Shown here: positions 1 to 4,458 of the stretch, one piece after another
Position numbering within the stretch: the first letter of the stretch is position 1
Layout of the letters: each line of letters begins with the position of its first letter
Program-made: the position numbers and the translations under genes
From: Undivivens sp041654215
GTDB lineage: Bacteria > Omnitrophota > Gorgyraeia > Gygaellales > Profunditerraquicolaceae
Length of the DNA stretch: 6,147 nucleotides
Direction of reading: 5' to 3'
Assembly (NCBI GenBank): GCA_041654215.1
Contig: JBAZDY010000095.1
Span: 1-6,147, forward strand
The notes under the pieces: model-generated
Databases searched by the model: none
Told to the model about the DNA's origin: nothing
What the model saw: the letters and a program-made list of their open reading frames with translations, nothing else

Positions 1-13
1 AAGTAAGGAAGTT

Positions 14-883
14 ATGATTGATGATAAGACGATTACTCCGGCTGCGATAACGCAATGCAAGAACAGGCGTAAAATCACTATGCTTACCGCCTACGATTAT
101 TCTACCGCCGTTATCCTCGACGAGGCCGGGGTTGACATAGTCCTGGTGGGAGATTCACTCGCCAACGTTGCGCTCGGACTGCAATCTACCCGGGACGTCG
201 GGATCGAAGAAATGCTTTACCACGCCAAAGCCGTATGCCGGGGCGTAAAAAAGGCGCTGGTTATGACTGATATGCCTTATTCAGCTTATCAATGCGACAG
301 CGCGGGGAAAAGCGTGAGTGTCGCCGACGCGGTGCAAAACGCTTTACGGTTGAAGAGCGATTCCGCCTGCGGCGCCTTGAAGATCGAATGGTCGCAGCGC
401 TGCCTGGAGATAACGGAAGCGGTCATCGGCAAGGGGATACCGGTATGCGGACATATCGGGTTGACGCCGCAGACCGCCGATGAGACCGGCGGATTCAAGA
501 CAAGGGGGGTATCGGCGGATGAGGCGCTGGGTATCCTGACCCAGGCCGAGGCGTTGGAAAAGGCCGGTTGTTTCGCCGTGGTAATGGAGTGCGTGCCCGA
601 GGCGGTAGCGGGTGATATAGCCCGGAAACTCTCCATACCGGTTATCGGCATCGGAGCCGGTCGTTTCTGCGACGGACAGGTATTGGTAACCAACGATATG
701 CTGGGAATTAACCCGGGTTTCCGGCCCAGGTTCGTGAAACGCTACGCCGACCTGCATTCGCAGGTGATGAACGCGGCCGGAGATTTTATCCGTGAGGTCA
801 AGGATGGTTCTTTTCCCGCGCCGGAAAACACCTTTAAGATTAAACCGGAAGAACTGGCTTCTTTTAGAAAAAAAATCGTTTAG
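14..883 (+). CDS. panB: 3-methyl-2-oxobutanoate hydroxymethyltransferase (ketopantoate hydroxymethyltransferase)
   Basis: Catalyses transfer of a hydroxymethyl group from 5,10-methylene-THF to alpha-ketoisovalerate, giving ketopantoate, the first committed step of pantothenate/CoA synthesis; cytosolic. The 289-aa product covers the whole family length (E. coli PanB is about 264 aa). Visible signatures: TAYDYSTA (25-32), VGDSL with D47, TDMPYSAY with D86, LKIE (K123, E125), CGHIGLTPQT (145-154), MECVP with E192, and IGIGAG plus DGQVLV (211-225). By alignment with E. coli PanB these retain the metal ligands D45 and D84, K112, E114 and the catalytic E181. Some usually conserved positions differ: GDSLGM is GDSLAN, KIEGG is KIEWS, and the H of the HD.LG motif is N227. 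The start at 14 is preceded by AAGGAAG at 5-11. No other pantothenate gene is visible next to it. Function is confident; full activity is inferred. Confidence 0.96.
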   Translation: MIDDKTITPAAITQCKNRRKITMLTAYDYSTAVILDEAGVDIVLVGDSLANVALGLQSTRDVGIEEMLYHAKAVCRGVKKALVMTDMPYSAYQCDSAGKSVSVADAVQNALRLKSDSACGALKIEWSQRCLEITEAVIGKGIPVCGHIGLTPQTADETGGFKTRGVSADEALGILTQAEALEKAGCFAVVMECVPEAVAGDIARKLSIPVIGIGAGRFCDGQVLVTNDMLGINPGFRPRFVKRYADLHSQVMNAAGDFIREVKDGSFPAPENTFKIKPEELASFRKKIV

Positions 884-916
884 CCTTCCAAGAGACCGCG
901 GGCAAAGCGTATATTC

Positions 917-945
917 TTGACACGCTGTATAATGTTTGATATCAT
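917..945 (+). promoter_or_regulatory. sigma70-type promoter driving the PilZ-PilT gene
   Basis: A perfect -35 box TTGACA (917-922) is followed by a 17-bp spacer and TATCAT (940-945), one mismatch from the TATAAT consensus. A TGn extended -10 element lies at 937-939. Transcription would start near 952, giving a 5' leader of about 310 nt before the PilT-fusion ATG at 1264. A second TATAAT at 928-933 lies only 5 bp from the -35 box and has no suitably spaced -35 of its own, so it is not used in this call. The promoter implies the pilus ATPase gene is transcribed separately from panB. The call rests on consensus and spacing only. Confidence 0.7.
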
Positions 946-951
946 TAGTGA

Positions 952-1263
952 ATTCGGCGCGCCGCCGTCTAAAAGCGCGGCTTGCCGCAGGCGGTTTTCA
1001 TTAACTTCCGCGCAGTGGAGTCCCCCCGGATTAAAACCGGAAGCCTTCGTTCTTTTAGGCGGAACTCCGGCCTCACCGGGACACAGCGCATATAGGCAGA
1101 CTGCTTACCCGGGCTGTTCCCCGAAGCGTACCTGCGTTCATCCCCGGGATAAAACCACCGGGATTTCCATGTTAAGGGGACTCAAAACCAGCGGATATCA
1201 AAACCAGTATGTCGAGATAGCCAGGAAGAGTTATTTCCCGGAATCAGGCGCGAGGAGAGGTAT
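952..1263 (+). ncRNA. candidate structured 5' leader RNA of the PilZ-PilT gene, family unknown
   Basis: Manual pairing shows nested long-range helices: GGTTTT 993-998 with AAAACC 1200-1205; TCCGC 1007-1011 with GCGGA 1191-1195; and GAGTCCCC 1018-1025 with GGGGACTC 1176-1183 (8 bp, no mismatch). Within the last helix lie local hairpins 1026-1029/1037-1040 (CCGG/CCGG), 1043-1046/1057-1060 (GCCT/AGGC), 1066-1070/1076-1080, 1085-1090/1133-1138 enclosing 1110-1113/1120-1123, and 1143-1147/1158-1162. Upstream, 962-966/990-994 encloses 977-980/985-988, which has a CUUG loop. An outer GC helix 958-963/1247-1252 would abut the ribosome-binding site AGGAG at 1253-1257. I checked remembered consensus features of c-di-GMP-I and -II, SAM, cobalamin, FMN, guanidine-I, glutamine, T-box, 6S, SRP, RNase P and tmRNA and found no convincing match. 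It could be a cis-regulatory leader, a processed small RNA, or chance pairing in GC-rich DNA. Confidence 0.45.
1182..1207 (+). repeat. 10-bp direct repeat TCAAAACCAG, two copies
   Basis: TCAAAACCAG occurs perfectly at 1182-1191 and 1198-1207, 16 bp start to start, just 3' of the 8-bp closing helix of the leader. The AAAACC core of either copy can pair with the single GGTTTT at 993-998, so the two copies could be alternative partners. The same AAAACC core also occurs in two hairpin loops of the leader (1033-1038 and 1151-1156). Confidence 0.6.
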
Positions 1264-2664
1264 ATGCCGATGATAACGCAGAATTTTAATGAGCAGAGGC
1301 TTGGGATCAGGGTTTTCGTCGGAATGCCCCTCTTATACCGCCTGCCTGAAAATCTCGATCCCCAGGGGAGCCAGAGAAAAGGGCTTATTCAGAACATAAG
1401 CACCGAAGGTATCTATTTCCGCCTCGAGGATATAATCCCGATACGGACCGAACTCAAGATTTCTTTCGAACTTCCGGATAAACGCCGCATCAACGCCTCG
1501 GTGCGCGTGATGCGCATTGAATTTCAGGAAAAGGAAAATAAGTACGGTATCGGCGCTTATTTTACGGAGATCAGAGACGAGGACCTCGGGGAAATCTGCC
1601 GGCAGTTGGTAGAAAAGCTGGACATAAATAATCTACTGCGGCTGACTATCGAGAAAAAAGCCTCAGACCTTCATTTGATAGCCGACAGACAGCCGGTGAT
1701 GCGCATAAACGGCGAGATAGTTTCCCTGAAACATTTGCAGCCCTTATCGGCGGAAGATATCCCGCGGCTTTTGTTCAGCATAATGTCGCAGGAGCAGATC
1801 AAGAGGTTCCAGACCGAGAAAGAACTCGATTTCGCCGTGCAGTTTGACGAAGAGCACCGTTTCAGGGTGAACGTGCATCAGCAGCGCGGTAATATCGAGG
1901 CGGCCTTGAGACTGATACACACCAGGATATTCTCTTTCGAGGAGTTGAATATCCCGGCCGTGGTAAAAGACCTCGCCCGTCTGAAAGAAGGTCTGGTGCT
2001 GATCGTAGGCACGACCGGTTCCGGGAAGAGCACCACCATGGCCGCTATGGTGGATCTGATCAACAAGGAACGCAAGGGGGTGGTGATCACCCTGGAGCGG
2101 CCTATAGAATACGTTTACGTGAACGACAAGTGCATCATCAAACAGCGGGAAGTGGGGATAGACACCAACTCCTTTTCCGCCGCTCTGAAAAGCACCCTGC
2201 GCCAGGATCCGAACGTGATAATTGTCGGGGAGCTTGACGACGCCGAGACGATAAAGACGGCGTTGATTGCCGCCGAGGCGGGGCACCTTGTTATCGCTTC
2301 TTTCCACGCTCCGAATACGATACAGGCCATCGACCGTCTTACAAGCATGTTCCCGGTGGAGCATCGCAAGCAGGTTCTTTTTCAGATGGCCAACGCCCTC
2401 AGAGGTATAGTCTGCCAAATCCTGCTGCCGTGTTCGAACAAGGACAAGCGGGTGCTGGCGACCGAGGTGATGATTGCCAACGACGCCGTGAAGCACATAA
2501 TACGCAACAACGAGCTTTTGCAGTTGGCGACGCTGATACAGACCGGGGCTTCCCAGGGGATGATCCCGATGAAAGAAGCGATCTGGAAGGCTTTCGAGAT
2601 GGGGCAGATAGACGGAGAAACCGCCAACGCCTACGCGGAAGAATTCAAAGTTCCGGGAAGATAG
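1264..2664 (+). CDS. PilZ domain-PilT fusion: c-di-GMP-binding type IV pilus retraction-type ATPase
   Basis: A 466-aa protein with two modules. Residues 10-118 form a PilZ domain carrying the c-di-GMP-binding motifs RxxxR (R12, R16) and NxSxxG (N44, S46, G49). Residues 121-466 form a PilT/PilU-like ATPase: ASDLHL (133-138), RFRVN (199-203), Walker A GTTGSGKST (249-257), Asp box TLERPIE (276-282), LRQDPNVIIVGELDD with Walker B E323, and the His box with H341 and H348. Known PilT proteins form inner-membrane-associated hexamers that depolymerise type IV pili, and PilZ domains bind c-di-GMP, so ligand-controlled retraction is a reasonable inference. Oddities: the Asp box reads ERP instead of EDP and the Walker B motif reads GELDD instead of GE(M/L)RD, a reciprocal D/R exchange; the C-terminal AIRNLIRE-type motif is degenerate (AVKHIIRN). 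The start at 1264 follows AGGAG at 1253-1257; ATG at 1270 is a less well spaced alternative. There are no membrane segments. PilU-like or non-retraction roles are possible. Confidence 0.92.
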   Translation: MPMITQNFNEQRLGIRVFVGMPLLYRLPENLDPQGSQRKGLIQNISTEGIYFRLEDIIPIRTELKISFELPDKRRINASVRVMRIEFQEKENKYGIGAYFTEIRDEDLGEICRQLVEKLDINNLLRLTIEKKASDLHLIADRQPVMRINGEIVSLKHLQPLSAEDIPRLLFSIMSQEQIKRFQTEKELDFAVQFDEEHRFRVNVHQQRGNIEAALRLIHTRIFSFEELNIPAVVKDLARLKEGLVLIVGTTGSGKSTTMAAMVDLINKERKGVVITLERPIEYVYVNDKCIIKQREVGIDTNSFSAALKSTLRQDPNVIIVGELDDAETIKTALIAAEAGHLVIASFHAPNTIQAIDRLTSMFPVEHRKQVLFQMANALRGIVCQILLPCSNKDKRVLATEVMIANDAVKHIIRNNELLQLATLIQTGASQGMIPMKEAIWKAFEMGQIDGETANAYAEEFKVPGR

Positions 2665-2686
2665 TGCGCTGTTAAATACAGCGCAC
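2664..2686 (+). other. perfect hairpin immediately after the PilZ-PilT stop codon
   Basis: GTGCGCTGT (2664-2672) and ACAGCGCAC (2678-2686) pair perfectly over 9 bp around a TAAAT loop, beginning at the last base of the TAG stop. The following bases are A/G-rich with no T-tract, so it does not qualify as a standard intrinsic terminator. It may protect the 3' end of the mRNA, act as a factor-assisted stop, or attenuate read-through into glyS. Confidence 0.6.
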
Positions 2687-2691
2687 AGAGC

Positions 2692-2726
2692 AATCGAAAA
2701 TCGAGAATCGAAAGTAGAGAAAAGAA
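2692..2726 (+). repeat. short heptanucleotide tandem repeat AATCGAR
   Basis: Three consecutive 7-base units, AATCGAA (2692-2698), AATCGAG (2699-2705) and AATCGAA (2706-2712), are followed by two degenerate units, AGTAGAG and AAAAGAA, ending at 2726. The tract lies between the post-PilT hairpin and the glyS ribosome-binding site (GAGG at 2741-2744) and is purine-rich on the plus strand. No promoter boxes with proper spacing are evident here. Confidence 0.6.
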
Positions 2727-2749
2727 GCATAAGCAATAAAGAGGCATCA

Positions 2750-4321
2750 ATGCAGACTACACCGAAAACAAACAGCAATAGCAAACTTATGGAAAAGGTA
2801 ACCGCGCTCTGTAAACGCAGGGGTTTCATTTTTCCCGGCAGTGAGATATACGGCGGTTTGGCCAATTCCTGGGACTACGGCCCCTACGGAGTCGAGCTTA
2901 AAAATAACATCAAAAGGGCCTGGTGGGAGTCGAACGTTTACCTTCGCAACGACATATACGGCATGGACGCGGCGATCATCATGCATCCCAAGACCTGGGA
3001 AGCGTCGGGGCATGTCAAAAATTTCGCCGACCCGGTAATTAAATGTTCGGCTTGCGGCGCTTTAATCCGTTCCGATAAGGTTTGGGATGAAATATGGAAT
3101 AGTCACTGGTTCCTTTCCCTTCGTGAAACTCTTTCAGGGGAAAAGGACAGCTCATATCTTTTAAGATGGGCCAAACATGAGGGAAGAAAATTATCCCCAA
3201 ATTTGAGTCTTGTTAAGGACCCCGAAGTTACTATGTCATGGATGGCAGATTTGCATCACACCTTTCACGGCGTGGATCTTGATTTCAAGAATTTTGTAGG
3301 TATGATCGCATGTTCTTCCGCCGGTGCGCCTAAAACCCCCTGTCCGGTCTGCGGCAATGCTTTGCCGGACACCTGCACTTCGGTAAATCTGATGCTGGAG
3401 ACGTATCTCGGCCCGGTAAAAGAGACCGCTGAACAGGTTTTTCTCCGCCCGGAAACCGCGCAGGGGATGTTCGTTAACTTCGCTAATATACTGGATTCAC
3501 GCCACCCCAAGCTCCCGTTCGGGCTGGCGCAGATAGGCAAATCCTTCCGCAACGAGATCACCCCCGGCAACTTCACTTTTCGCACGCGGGAATTCGAGCA
3601 GATGGAAATAGAATATTTCTGCAGGCCGGAGGATTCCGATAAAATCTACGAAGAATGGGTGGAAATCAGGAAAAAGTGGTATCTTGACCTGGGTATCAAA
3701 CCGGAGAATATCCGTTTTCGCAGGCACGCCGAAGACGAGCTGGCGCATTACGCCAAGGCCTGCATGGACGTGGAGTATTTTTTTCCCTGGGGATGGTCGG
3801 AACTGGAGGGGATCGCCAACCGCGCGGATTTCGATCTCAAGCAGCACGCAGAATACAGCGGCAGGGACCTGACCTATTTCGACGCAGTGGAGAAAAAAAG
3901 GTTTTTCCCGCATATAATCGAGCCCTCCGGCGGCGTGGACCGCTGCCTGCTGGCGTTTCTCACCGACGCCTATCATGAAGAACAGGTGAAAGAGGACACT
4001 CGCGTCGTGCTGCGTTTAAGCGCGAAGCTCGCTCCGGTCAAGGCCGCGGTGTTGCCGCTTTTAAAGAACCGCGATGAGATCGTGGGCATAGCCAAGGAAC
4101 TTTCCGGGGAATTGAAAAAGAAGATGAACGCCGTTTACGACGATACCGCCAACATCGGAAAGCTTTACCGGCGGCAGGATGAGGTAGGGACGTTATTTTG
4201 CGTTACCGTGGATATGGAGACGCTGGAGGACAAGCAGGTAACGGTCAGAGACAGGGACAGCATGCAGCAGGTAAGGATCCCGCTGGAGAATGTGGAAAAG
4301 TATATTTCGGACAAACTGTAG
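2750..4321 (+). CDS. glyS: glycyl-tRNA synthetase, dimeric (alpha2, eukaryote/archaeal-like) type
   Basis: Charges tRNA-Gly with glycine using ATP; cytosolic class II synthetase of the homodimeric type, not the alpha2-beta2 form. The 523-aa length is normal for the family. In order: N-terminal RRGFIFPGSEIYGG (23-36) and WDYGPYG (41-47); a split zinc site with CxxC at C99/C102 and C198/C201; NLM (213-215); RPETAQGMFVNF; motif 2 SFRNEITP with FRTREFEQMEIEYF; GWSELEGIANRADFDL; motif 3 EPSGGVDR; and a C-terminal anticodon-binding domain containing TANIGKLYRRQDEVGTLFCVTVD. GAGG (2741-2744) five bases before ATG 2750 supports this start. Oddity: roughly residues 105-184, between the two cysteine pairs, are encoded by DNA of about 40-43% G+C against 55-60% in the adjacent 60-base blocks. 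The reading frame stays intact throughout. Many annotations use glyQS or glyS for this single-chain form. Confidence 0.96.
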   Translation: MQTTPKTNSNSKLMEKVTALCKRRGFIFPGSEIYGGLANSWDYGPYGVELKNNIKRAWWESNVYLRNDIYGMDAAIIMHPKTWEASGHVKNFADPVIKCSACGALIRSDKVWDEIWNSHWFLSLRETLSGEKDSSYLLRWAKHEGRKLSPNLSLVKDPEVTMSWMADLHHTFHGVDLDFKNFVGMIACSSAGAPKTPCPVCGNALPDTCTSVNLMLETYLGPVKETAEQVFLRPETAQGMFVNFANILDSRHPKLPFGLAQIGKSFRNEITPGNFTFRTREFEQMEIEYFCRPEDSDKIYEEWVEIRKKWYLDLGIKPENIRFRRHAEDELAHYAKACMDVEYFFPWGWSELEGIANRADFDLKQHAEYSGRDLTYFDAVEKKRFFPHIIEPSGGVDRCLLAFLTDAYHEEQVKEDTRVVLRLSAKLAPVKAAVLPLLKNRDEIVGIAKELSGELKKKMNAVYDDTANIGKLYRRQDEVGTLFCVTVDMETLEDKQVTVRDRDSMQQVRIPLENVEKYISDKL

Positions 4322-4370
4322 AAAAGCCGTAAGGGTTTGAGCAAGACGCAGAAATCATACGCGCTGTGTA

Positions 4371-4394
4371 CCGGTGAGGCACCGGCTTCGCCGG
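4371..4394 (+). promoter_or_regulatory. overlapping, mutually exclusive hairpins upstream of ppdK
   Basis: CCGGTG (4371-4376) pairs perfectly with CACCGG (4380-4385) around AGG, and CCGGC (4382-4386) pairs perfectly with GCCGG (4390-4394) around TTC. The two stems share 4382-4385, so only one can form at a time. The first and last CCGG could also pair with each other. This geometry resembles a small attenuator-like switch, but short CCGG palindromes arise easily in GC-rich DNA and no ligand or leader peptide is evident. Confidence 0.35.
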
Positions 4395-4403
4395 AAAAAT
4401 AGG

Positions 4404-4433
4404 GAAGCCCCGGGTTTTGGCCCGGGGGGCTTC
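4404..4433 (+). other. strong GC-rich hairpin between glyS and ppdK
   Basis: GAAGCCCC (4404-4411) pairs with GGGGCTTC (4426-4433) over 8 bp, a two-base G bulge follows at 4424-4425, and GGG (4412-4414) pairs with CCC (4421-4423) around TTTTGG. On the plus strand the stem is followed by AGTAAAGAAGG rather than a T-tract, so as a glyS intrinsic terminator it is atypical. On the minus strand a TATTTTT tract lies a few bases beyond the stem, but no minus-strand gene reads into it. It ends 25 bases before the ppdK ATG, just ahead of the ribosome-binding site. Confidence 0.55.
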
Positions 4434-4458
4434 AGTAAAGAAGGAGAGGAAGGAAGAA

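Larger units (their letters stand above)
884..1263. other. 380-base intergenic region with promoter and structured leader, no credible protein gene
   Basis: This gap between panB and the PilT-fusion gene holds no protein I can recognise. The one open frame across it would have to start with TTG inside the -35 box of the promoter at 917-945, its translation resembles no family, and it overruns the PilT start. What the gap does hold is a consensus-like promoter near its left end and, from about 952 to 1263, several complementary segment pairs pointing to a structured transcript. The first 30 bases after panB show no clear hairpin plus T-tract, so I cannot point to a terminator for panB. Confidence 0.8.

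Noticed and set aside
928..933. Perfect TATAAT box as the main promoter
   Set aside because: It lies only 5 bp after TTGACA and no -35 element occurs about 17 bp upstream; TTGACA with TATCAT at 940-945 has correct spacing and an extended -10.
839..1058. Possible duplication of the panB 3' end in the leader
   Set aside because: Positions 839-867 and 1030-1058 share ATTAAA(A)CCGGAAG and TTCTTTTAG at equal total length. The middle differs, similarity stops at both edges, and the leader copy fits its own hairpin, so chance is the simpler reading.
952..1263. c-di-GMP-I, c-di-GMP-II or guanidine-I riboswitch
   Set aside because: Tempting because the gene encodes a PilZ protein and because GGGATAAAACC recalls part of guanidine-I. 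The diagnostic strings of these classes are missing, and the overall pairing does not match their folds as I remember them.
917..1273. 118-codon plus-strand open frame between panB and the PilT-fusion gene
   Set aside because: Its TTG start lies in the -35 box of a strong promoter, it has no ribosome-binding site, its translation resembles no family, and it overlaps the start of a well-supported gene.
1744..2865. 373-codon minus-strand open frame
   Set aside because: It is antisense to the PilZ-PilT gene and crosses into glyS. The composition of the real genes on the other strand explains it, and the translation is His/Leu/Arg-rich with no recognisable domain.
4337..4370. Promoter for ppdK starting with TTGAGC at 4337
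   Set aside because: No -10-like hexamer occurs at a 15-19 bp spacing.
4404..4433. Intrinsic terminator of glyS
   Set aside because: The stem is strong but purine-rich sequence follows it on the plus strand; without a T-tract I list it only as a hairpin.
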